Source: Roseburia sp.
GTDB taxonomy: Bacteria; Bacillota; Clostridia; Lachnospirales; Lachnospiraceae
Direction: 5' to 3'
Assembly (NCBI GenBank): GCA_023662875.1
Contig: JAMPIG010000044.1
Location: 1-32,043 of the forward strand
DNA length: 32,043 bases
Made by a program: the position numbers and the translations under genes. This document shows positions 23,702 to 29,044 of this stretch, one piece after another; position 1 is the stretch's first letter; every line of letters starts with the position of its first letter. Under the pieces are notes generated by a model. It was not told the origin of the DNA. It ran no database searches and was given only the letters and a program-made list of their open reading frames with translations.

Positions 23702-24214
23702 ATGAAGCGAATCGCGCAGTTTTTTAAGGTGAGTCGGGAAAATTTCCTGCGCTCTGTAAAAGAGGAATTTCCGCAATATTCGGAGGCGGAAATAGAGAAT
23801 ATGTACGAGGCGCTGGCTCTGCCGGTTCGGGCGACCAGGGGAAGCGCCGGCTATGATTTTTTTGCCCCCTTTCCTTTTTCGCTGTCCCCGGGGGAGGGCA
23901 TAAAGATTCCGACCGGGATTCGGGCGCGGATCGACGAGGGCTGGGTGCTGAAGATTTATCCCCGAAGCGGACTGGGCTTCAAGTACCGCCTGCAGCTGAA
24001 TAATACCGTCGGTATTATCGACAGCGATTACTTTTTCTCCGACAATGAAGGGCATATCTTTATCAAGCTGACCAATGATTCCCGGGAGGGAAAGACCCTG
24101 GAGGTGGCGCAGGGGACGGGATTCGCCCAGGGAATCTTTTTGGAATACGGCATCACGACGGACGATGAGGCGGAAGGCGTCCGCAACGGCGGCTTCGGCA
24201 GCACCACAGCATAA
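23702..24214 (+). CDS. dut: dUTPase-family nucleotidohydrolase (170 aa)
   Basis: A trimeric dUTPase/dCTP-deaminase fold protein that probably hydrolyses dUTP to dUMP and pyrophosphate, keeping uracil out of DNA and supplying dTMP synthesis. The family motifs are present: RGSAGYDFFAPF (I), YPRSGLGFK (II), NTVGIIDSDYF (III) and NGGFGST (V). There is a ~40-residue helical N-terminal extension (MKRIAQFFKVSRENFLR) not seen in the ~145-aa core enzymes. It is 16 bp after nrdG and so part of the nrd operon, which makes sense for dNTP control. A dCTP deaminase or bifunctional enzyme is possible but the motif III pattern favours dUTPase. Confidence 0.9.
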   Translation: MKRIAQFFKVSRENFLRSVKEEFPQYSEAEIENMYEALALPVRATRGSAGYDFFAPFPFSLSPGEGIKIPTGIRARIDEGWVLKIYPRSGLGFKYRLQLNNTVGIIDSDYFFSDNEGHIFIKLTNDSREGKTLEVAQGTGFAQGIFLEYGITTDDEAEGVRNGGFGSTTA

Positions 24215-24253
24215 CAGCCTGCGCGCCTCGCGAGAGATCTGTCATTACAAATC

Positions 24254-24283
24254 AGAATAAAAACATCCCTTTCGGACATACTA
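24254..24283 (+). promoter_or_regulatory. Sigma-G/sigma-F type promoter of the spoVAF-like gene
   Basis: AGAATA (24254-24259), 17-bp spacer, CATACTA (24277-24283). This matches the forespore sigma-G pattern (TGAATA and CATACTA) at 12 of 13 positions. Transcription would start near 24290, so the mRNA leader would consist almost entirely of dispersed repeat A copy 2. Confidence 0.6.
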
Positions 24284-24284
24284 A

Positions 24285-24406
24285 CCCGGAAGTCAATGCC
24301 CGCCGCAGACAGCGGGGCATTGACCCTCGCGGCATTCGTCAAATAGCCATGCAAGCACTGGCACAAGGTCAACTGCGTTGACTTGGCTCACTGCCCGCGG
24401 GAATAA
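24285..24406 (+). repeat. Dispersed repeat A, copy 2
   Basis: Partner of 3033-3193. It starts with a perfect 10-bp stem GTCAATGCCC (24292-24301) and GGGCATTGAC (24315-24324). The core 24349-24388 contains the hairpin AGGTCAAC-TGC-GTTGACTT. Copy 1 has AAGTCAAC and loop CGC, so the stem is kept through a wobble change. The 3' end has CCCGCGGGAAT. It lies between a forespore-type promoter and the spoVAF-like gene, where it forms most of the 5' leader. Confidence 0.75.
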
Positions 24407-24441
24407 AGAACCGGAGAAGGATGCTGGAAGGGAGTTTTATT

Positions 24442-25893
24442 TTGGAAAAAGAGTTAGGGAAGGGAAAGAACCGACAGCTTGGCAGTTCACTGCAGGAAAA
24501 TATGGACTGCCTGAACGCTGCCTTGGGCGTGGAAGAAAATTTTGACGTAATCTACCGGGTGATCAACATCGGCGGAAGAGAAGCCTGCATGTATCTGATC
24601 GACGGCTTTTGCAAGGACGACCTGATTCAGAAGCTGCTGCAGTATTTTATGGATCAGAAGCCGGAGGATATGCCGGAGGATATGCACGGCGTCTCCAAGC
24701 GGTTTACGCCTTACGTGGAGGTGGAGGTGGAGGGGCGCTGCAGCGTCCTGATTGAATCGCTGCTGTCGGGAATGTTTGTTCTGCTGATCGACGGCTATGA
24801 CAAGGCCCTGCTCATCGACTCCCGTACCTATCCGGCCAGGGGAGTGGAGGAGCCGGAGAAGGATAAGGTTCTGCGCGGCTCCAAGGATGGCTTTGTGGAG
24901 ACCATCGTTTTCAATACGGCCCTGATCCGGCGCAGGATCCGGAGCACCGAGCTGCGGATGGAGATGCTGAACGCCGGGGAAAGCTCCAGGACGGATATCG
25001 TGCTCTGCTATATGAAGGGCAGGGCGGACGAGAAATTCTTAAGCGCACTGCGGCGCAAGATTCAGGAAATCAAGGTGGATTCCCTGACCATGAACCAGGA
25101 ATCCCTGGCGGAGTGCATCTATCAGCGCCGCTGGTATAATCCCTTCCCGAAATTCAAGTATACGGAGCGGCCTGATACGGCGGCGGCCCAGGTACTGGAG
25201 GGGAACATTGTCATTCTGGTGGATAATTCTCCCTCCGCCATGATTCTTCCCACCACGATCTTTGATGTGGTGGAGGAGGCGGACGATTACTATTTTCCGC
25301 CGATCACGGGAACCTATCTTAGAATCACCCGCTTTTTGATTACCCTGTTTACGTACTTTGTAACGCCAACCTTTCTGCTTTTGGTCAATCACCAGGAGTG
25401 GATCCCGGAGAGCTTTTCCTTTATCATGCTGAAGGAGGAGCCCAATCTTCCTCTGATCTGGCAGTTTCTGCTCCTGGAGCTGGCCATCGACGGACTGAAG
25501 CTGGCGGCGGTCAATACGCCCAATATGCTGAGCACGCCCTTAAGCGTTATGGCGGCGTTGGTGCTGGGGGAATTTTCGGTCAACAGCGGATGGTTTTCCC
25601 CGGAGGTCATGCTCTATATGGCCTTTGTCGCCATCGCCAATTATACCCAGGCCAATTACGAGCTGGGGTACGCTCTGAAATTCCTGCGCATCCTGACCCT
25701 GGTTTTGACCCAGTGGTTCGGGCTGGCGGGCTATCTTGCGGGAGTGCTGATCGCCGTACTGTCGATCTGCTGTAACCGGACGGTGTCGAAGAGCAGCTAT
25801 ATTTATCCTTTGGTTCCCTTTTGCTGGCAGGACTTGAAGAATCGGCTGATCCGCCGTCGGCTTCCCGGCGCGTTAAAAGAGAAAAAGGAATAA
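24442..25893 (+). CDS. spoVAF: GerA-family spore germination protein, SpoVAF-like (483 aa)
   Basis: A membrane protein of the GerA/SpoVAF family that sits in the inner spore membrane and takes part in germination (nutrient receptor A subunit, or SpoVAF, which works with the dipicolinic acid channel). The N-terminal half is soluble. The conserved block 'YNPFPKFKYTERPDTAAAQ' and 'VILVDNSPSAMILPTTIF' with DDYYFPPITGTYLR introduces a C-terminal membrane half of about five helices. 'DNSPSAMILPT' and the ADDYYFPP box favour SpoVAF over GerAA. I prefer the TTG at 24442, which has GGAAGGGA 8 nt before it. The ATG at 24421 abuts its own SD. No gerAB/AC or spoVAA-AE neighbours are present. The sigma-G-type promoter upstream agrees with forespore expression. 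Confidence 0.88.
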   Translation: MEKELGKGKNRQLGSSLQENMDCLNAALGVEENFDVIYRVINIGGREACMYLIDGFCKDDLIQKLLQYFMDQKPEDMPEDMHGVSKRFTPYVEVEVEGRCSVLIESLLSGMFVLLIDGYDKALLIDSRTYPARGVEEPEKDKVLRGSKDGFVETIVFNTALIRRRIRSTELRMEMLNAGESSRTDIVLCYMKGRADEKFLSALRRKIQEIKVDSLTMNQESLAECIYQRRWYNPFPKFKYTERPDTAAAQVLEGNIVILVDNSPSAMILPTTIFDVVEEADDYYFPPITGTYLRITRFLITLFTYFVTPTFLLLVNHQEWIPESFSFIMLKEEPNLPLIWQFLLLELAIDGLKLAAVNTPNMLSTPLSVMAALVLGEFSVNSGWFSPEVMLYMAFVAIANYTQANYELGYALKFLRILTLVLTQWFGLAGYLAGVLIAVLSICCNRTVSKSSYIYPLVPFCWQDLKNRLIRRRLPGALKEKKE

Positions 25894-25898
25894 TAGAA

Positions 25899-25927
25899 TT
25901 GTCAAATAGTTTTTCTGGTGATATAAT
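25899..25927 (+). promoter_or_regulatory. Sigma-A promoter of the degV-family gene
   Basis: TTGTCA (25899-25904), 17-bp spacer, TATAAT (25922-25927) with the extended TG (TGATATAAT). It starts 5 bases after the preceding stop codon, and no terminator separates the two genes. Transcription would start near 25934. Confidence 0.75.
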
Positions 25928-25933
25928 GTAGTA

Positions 25934-26200
25934 AGCAAAACGACGAGATGCGTCGCGAGGCTCAAAGACGCATCCTACATAAATGATCCGATTGGAAAGA
26001 TCCATTTTCAACAAGAGATTGCGAATTTTGTAAAAATTTTCCTGCCGTGAGAATTTATGCTTCGCGAGAAATTCCATTGTTGTCATGAGCAGGATGAAAC
26101 AACAAGCAGTTTCCCTTGTCATGAACCACAGGGTTTGCGTCTGCGCGCTGCCTGGCGCAAACCCGTCGGAAGAATAAGCGGCGCAGAAATGAGGCGAAAA
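25934..26200 (+). other. Long structured leader (~267 nt) before the degV-family gene
   Basis: No gene is seen here; a frame open from 26057 lacks an SD. It holds two perfect hairpins: GATGCGTC (25947-25954) with GACGCATC (25967-25974), and GGGTTTGCG (26131-26139) with CGCAAACCC (26156-26164). It also has a direct repeat TTGTCATGA (26080-26088 and 26116-26124). I do not recognise a known riboswitch. It may be a cis-regulatory RNA. Confidence 0.45.
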
Positions 26201-27070
26201 ATGTTTAAGCTTGTGACGGACAATACGGCGGATTTGCCGAAGGAGTATTTAAGGGAGCATCATGTGGATTACCTGGTTTTAAGCTACATTGTGGACGGGG
26301 TGACCTACGGAAAGGAAAAGGAGTTGGACTGGAAGGAGTTTTACGCCATGATGCGGGACGGTAAGATGCCGACTACCTCTCAGGCGAATCCGGAAGAGAT
26401 CAAGGTCTTTTTTGAGGAATGCATCCGGGAAAATAACGAGATTCTTTACCTCGCCTTTTCCTCGGGCTTAAGCGGCACCTGCGGTAACGCGAGACTTGCG
26501 GCGGAGGAGGTGACGGAGGAGCATCCGGAGGTAAAGATTATCGTGGTCGACAGTCTCTGCGCTTCCCTGGGAGAGGGACTCTTTGTACATAAGGCGGTTC
26601 GGATGCGGGACGCGGGAAAGAGCATGGAGGAGACAGCGAAGTGGCTTACGGATCATGTACAGAACTTTGTACACGCCTTTACTGTGGACGATCTCTTTCA
26701 TCTTTACCGGGGCGGACGGGTCAGCCGAGCCTCGGCCATCCTGGGAACCCTGGTTTCCATCAAGCCCAAGCTCCATGTGGATCACGAGGGACATCTCATC
26801 CTGATCGGGAAGGTGAGGGGGCGGAAGAAGTCCCTGACCGCCCTTGTGGATTACATGGAGGAGAAGATGGGCTCCTGGATACAGGAAAACAGGGACGACT
26901 ATATTTTTATCAGCCACGGGGACGCGTTGGAGGACGCGGAGTATGTAAGGGATCAGATTAAGGAGCGCTTCGGCATGGAGCATTTTCTGATCAACCACAT
27001 CGGCCCTACCATCGGAGCCCACTCTGGCCCCGGTACGATCGCGCTCTTTTTTATGGGGGAGGAGCGGTAG
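26201..27070 (+). CDS. DegV family fatty-acid-binding protein (289 aa)
   Basis: DegV/FakB proteins bind one fatty acid and, in Firmicutes, hand it to the FakA kinase to be made into acyl-phosphate for phospholipid synthesis. The family marks are at both ends: LVTDNTADLPKEYL and TSQANPEE, LAFSSGLSGTCGNAR (fatty-acid pocket), FTVDDLFHLYRGGRVSRA, and HIGPTIGAHSGPGTIALFF at the C-terminus. I choose ATG 26201 (MFKLVTDN), as most family members begin this way, with GAGGCG as SD. Starting at 26057 would add 48 atypical residues encoded by hairpin DNA. No fakA is near. It has its own sigma-A promoter and an unusually long leader. Confidence 0.95.
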   Translation: MFKLVTDNTADLPKEYLREHHVDYLVLSYIVDGVTYGKEKELDWKEFYAMMRDGKMPTTSQANPEEIKVFFEECIRENNEILYLAFSSGLSGTCGNARLAAEEVTEEHPEVKIIVVDSLCASLGEGLFVHKAVRMRDAGKSMEETAKWLTDHVQNFVHAFTVDDLFHLYRGGRVSRASAILGTLVSIKPKLHVDHEGHLILIGKVRGRKKSLTALVDYMEEKMGSWIQENRDDYIFISHGDALEDAEYVRDQIKERFGMEHFLINHIGPTIGAHSGPGTIALFFMGEER

Positions 27071-27078
27071 GACTTCGA

Positions 27079-27105
27079 ACGTTTTGCGCCGAAAAACATA
27101 TGATA
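27079..27105 (+). promoter_or_regulatory. Sigma-K/sigma-E type promoter of the cotJ operon
   Basis: AC (27079-27080), 16-bp spacer, CATATGATA (27097-27105). This fits the sigma-K pattern AC-N16-CATA-N3-TA; the -10 also resembles sigma-E CATACAAT. Mother-cell expression is expected for coat genes, and in Bacillus cotJ is controlled by sigma-E. Confidence 0.5.
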
Positions 27106-27136
27106 AACTAACAAAACAATGTTGGAAGGATGCAAA

Positions 27137-27307
27137 ATGCAGGACTATAAGTACGAGAGCAAGTCTGACAGATTTCCGGTTGCCATGGCCTATGTCCCCT
27201 GGCAGAAATTTGACAAACTGTTCGACGATCTGGATAAAGCCTATCATGTCGGCACGATTTTTCCGGAGCTGAACAAACCTTTTAAGGGAAGGAGAGGCGC
27301 GGTATGA
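27137..27307 (+). CDS. cotJA: Spore coat associated protein CotJA (56 aa)
   Basis: A small protein that in Bacillus is needed for CotJC to enter the coat. The family core is clear: VAMAYVPWQKFDKLFD, then GTIFPELNKPFKG. I choose ATG 27137 (MQDYKYESKSDRFP) with GGAAGGA (27124-27130) as SD; an upstream in-frame ATG at 27119 has none. It overlaps cotJB by 4 nt (ATGA), so it is translationally coupled. It is the first gene of cotJA-cotJB-cotJC, read from a mother-cell type promoter. Confidence 0.93.
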   Translation: MQDYKYESKSDRFPVAMAYVPWQKFDKLFDDLDKAYHVGTIFPELNKPFKGRRGAV

Positions 27308-27558
27308 ATCAAAAGGAGCAATTGCTGCATGATATCGGCATCGTGAGCTTTGTCCTGATCGATCTGGGGCTTTTCCTGGATACGCACCCCACGGACAGCG
27401 GCGCGTTGGAGTATTTCAACCATTACAGCCGGATCAGACAGCAGATGACGAAGGAATTTTCCCAGAAATACTATCCTCTTACCATGGATATGACGGATTG
27501 CAATAAGGAATGGAAATGGGGTATGGCACCCCTGCCATGGGAAGGAGCGTGTGTATAA
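27304..27558 (+). CDS. cotJB: Spore coat protein CotJB (84 aa)
   Basis: Matches the CotJB family over its whole length: an N-terminal helix (EQLLHDIGIVSFVLIDLGLF), LDTHPTDSGALEYFNHYSRI, and the C-terminal signature EWKWGMAPLPWEG. Length is normal (~85). Its exact job in the coat is unknown; it is found together with CotJA and CotJC. It overlaps cotJA by 4 nt and cotJC by 1 nt (TAATG). Confidence 0.96.
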   Translation: MNQKEQLLHDIGIVSFVLIDLGLFLDTHPTDSGALEYFNHYSRIRQQMTKEFSQKYYPLTMDMTDCNKEWKWGMAPLPWEGACV

Positions 27559-28169
27559 TGTGGAATTATGAAAAACGATTGGAGTTCCCGGTAAATATCA
27601 AGACGCCCAACGCCATGCTGGCGCAGGCGGTGATCTCCCAGTACGGCGGCCCGGACGGGGAGATGGGTGCCAGTATGCGCTATCTGTCCCAGCGCTATTC
27701 CATGCCTTACCGCGAGGTGGCGGGGCTGTTGACCGATATCGGTACGGAGGAGCTGGCGCATCTGGAGATCGTCGCCTCGATCGTGCATCAGCTGACCCGC
27801 AATCTCTCCATGGAGGAGATTGAGAAGAGCGGGTTTGCCAATTACTATGTGGATCATACCGTCGGCGTCTGGCCCCAGGCTGCCTCCGGTTTTCCGTTCA
27901 CGGCGGCACAGTTCCAGGTTACGGGCGATCCCATCACCGACCTGATGGAGGATATGGCTGCGGAGCAGAAAGCGCGCACCACATATGATAATATTTTGCG
28001 TCTGATCGACGACCCGGACGTATGCGAGCCGATCAAGTTCCTGCGTATGCGGGAGGTGGTTCACTTCCAGCGATTCGGGGAAGCGCTGCGCATCGTTCAG
28101 GATAACCTGAACGCAAAGAACTTCTACGCCTTCAACCCGGCGTTTGATACGGGAACCTGCGGCGATTGA
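27558..28169 (+). CDS. cotJC: Spore coat manganese catalase CotJC (203 aa)
   Basis: A di-manganese catalase of the coat that breaks down hydrogen peroxide. Seen: MWNYEKRLEFPVNIKTPNA at the start, the metal-ligand helices with GTEELAHLEIVASIVHQ and REVVHFQRFGEAL (Glu and His ligands of the dimanganese site), and the NFYAFNPAFDTG end. The ATG overlaps the cotJB stop (TAATG); 203 residues fits the family. A diverged copy of its last ~27 codons recurs at 28906-28986 after the toxin-antitoxin genes. A good terminator follows. Confidence 0.96.
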   Translation: MWNYEKRLEFPVNIKTPNAMLAQAVISQYGGPDGEMGASMRYLSQRYSMPYREVAGLLTDIGTEELAHLEIVASIVHQLTRNLSMEEIEKSGFANYYVDHTVGVWPQAASGFPFTAAQFQVTGDPITDLMEDMAAEQKARTTYDNILRLIDDPDVCEPIKFLRMREVVHFQRFGEALRIVQDNLNAKNFYAFNPAFDTGTCGD

Positions 28170-28189
28170 ACAGAAAAGTGTAATTGTCG

Positions 28190-28230
28190 GCGGGCAGCTC
28201 TCTGTTTTACAGGGGCTGTCCGCTTTTTGG
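28190..28230 (+). terminator. Rho-independent terminator of the cotJ operon
   Basis: A 12-bp stem, 28190-28201 with 28212-28223 (GCGG/CCGC base, three G-U pairs), a 10-nt loop and then TTTTT (28224-28228). It lies 20 bp after the cotJC stop. Confidence 0.8.
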
Positions 28231-28273
28231 ATTGTTGAAGACAATGATTTTTTCTGCTGGTTCATAAAATCAG

Positions 28274-28303
28274 TTGATAAACCAATACGAAATACTGTAT
28301 AAT
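28274..28303 (+). promoter_or_regulatory. Sigma-A promoter of the toxin-antitoxin module
   Basis: TTGATA (28274-28279), 18-bp spacer, TATAAT (28298-28303). The whole promoter segment is duplicated at 28993-29022. Confidence 0.7.
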
Positions 28304-28353
28304 AAAATCAAAAAGCTGATTTTATTATCCAGGAGCTATAATAAAATCAAAAA
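28298..28353 (+). promoter_or_regulatory. AT-rich hairpin and direct repeat, possible toxin-antitoxin operator
   Basis: A perfect 11-bp inverted repeat ATAATAAAATC (28299-28309) and GATTTTATTAT (28318-28328), plus a 17-bp direct repeat at 28298-28314 and 28337-28353. It overlaps the -10 and the start site, where the antitoxin of such modules usually binds to repress its own operon. Confidence 0.5.
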
Positions 28354-28372
28354 CGGAAAAGGAAGTGATACT

Positions 28373-28543
28373 ATGGTACCTGCAGCACAGGCAATAAGCA
28401 ATAATGAGATCCTGAAAACGGAAGATTCTGAAAAAGCAGCCATAGGCGCATTATACGATGAACTCTCCAAAGGCATAGACAGCATGAAAAAAGGAGATGT
28501 CTATTCGATGGATGAAGCATGGGAGGAAATTGACAAAATATAA
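28373..28543 (+). CDS. Antitoxin of a type II toxin-antitoxin module (56 aa)
   Basis: A small acidic protein whose C-terminal part (DELSKGIDSMKKGDVYSMDE, then AWEEIDKI) is the RelB/ParD-like toxin-wrapping helix. The N-terminal part is short, so the DNA-binding domain is small or partly missing compared with the usual 75-90 aa. I choose ATG 28373 with AAAGGAAG upstream. An in-frame extension to 28274 would run through the promoter and operator repeats, so I reject it. The toxin gene starts 5 nt after its stop. The AT-rich codon use differs from the neighbours, which suggests acquisition. Confidence 0.75.
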   Translation: MVPAAQAISNNEILKTEDSEKAAIGALYDELSKGIDSMKKGDVYSMDEAWEEIDKI

Positions 28544-28548
28544 AGATT

Positions 28549-28887
28549 ATGGACAAACCAAAGAAATATAAAATTGTTATTTCCAAGGACGCTCTCTTGG
28601 ATATTAAGTCAACAAAAAAGTATATTCTTGATACGTTCAAGTATCGTGAGTATGCCGAGAATTTTTCAAAGAAGATTAAGAAGGCGATAAAGGAACTGGA
28701 TTCCTTTCCAAAAGGCTATGAAGCAACAGGATATGTGATCGAGGGATTAAGCGTTTATTTTAAGCCTTATAGTACATATTTAATCTTCTTTGTCGTAGAA
28801 GATTCCACAATTACGGTAATCCGGGTTTTAAAAGACCGTATGTATTGGCAATCCATTATAAAGAAAATGCAGAAGATCAACAGATAA
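28549..28887 (+). CDS. RelE/ParE-family toxin (112 aa)
   Basis: A small basic protein of the RelE/ParE superfamily: YKIVISKDALLDIKSTKKYI, a central helical hairpin (ENFSKKIKKAIKELDSFPKG), then the beta strands VYFKPYSTYLIFFVVEDSTI and VIRVLKDRMYW with the typical R-V-L-x-x-R-x-x-W ending. RelE members cut mRNA on the ribosome; ParE members inhibit gyrase. The sequence alone does not decide, though the R..(Y/W) end is common to both. It is strongly AT-rich compared with the flanking genes. It is co-transcribed with the antitoxin. Confidence 0.87.
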   Translation: MDKPKKYKIVISKDALLDIKSTKKYILDTFKYREYAENFSKKIKKAIKELDSFPKGYEATGYVIEGLSVYFKPYSTYLIFFVVEDSTITVIRVLKDRMYWQSIIKKMQKINR

Positions 28888-28896
28888 ATTTATTGT

Positions 28897-28986
28897 TTCA
28901 GCGAAGCGCTGCGCATTGTGCAGAATGACCTGAGCGCGAAGAACTTCTACGCCTTTAACCCGATATTCGATACGGGGAGTTCATAA
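28897..28986 (+). pseudogene. Remnant of the 3' end of a second cotJC-like gene
   Basis: About 80 bp repeat the end of cotJC (28082-28155): in frame it reads EALRIVQNDLSAKNFYAFNP and then IFDTGSS and a TAA. It matches the intact gene at roughly 82% of bases, and most differences are at third codon positions. So it came from a separately evolved functional cotJC, not from a recent copy of the neighbour. A 7-8 base gap breaks the match just upstream. It follows the toxin gene directly. Confidence 0.7.
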
Positions 28987-29034
28987 ATTCTATTGATAAA
29001 CCAATACGAAATACTGGATAATAAAATCAAAAAG
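28979..29034 (+). repeat. Second copy of the toxin-antitoxin promoter segment
   Basis: Matches 28259-28315. From the TTGATA onward 41 bases are the same except for one change: the -10 TATAAT has become GATAAT (29017-29022), with TTGATA at 28993-28998 and an 18-bp spacer. It supplies the GGAG ribosome binding site and probably the promoter of the glycoside hydrolase gene. The two copies flank the ~720-bp toxin-antitoxin unit as direct repeats. Confidence 0.8.
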
Positions 29035-29044
29035 GAGTCAACAC

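Noticed and set aside
26057-26200. Upstream extension of the degV-family gene
   Set aside because: The extra 48 residues come from hairpin-rich leader DNA, lack an SD and do not occur in the family; ATG 26201 fits.
28274-28372. N-terminal extension of the antitoxin, starting with the same residues as a frame at 28993
   Set aside because: The shared residues come from the duplicated promoter segment, which contains -35, -10 and operator repeats; the SD is before ATG 28373.
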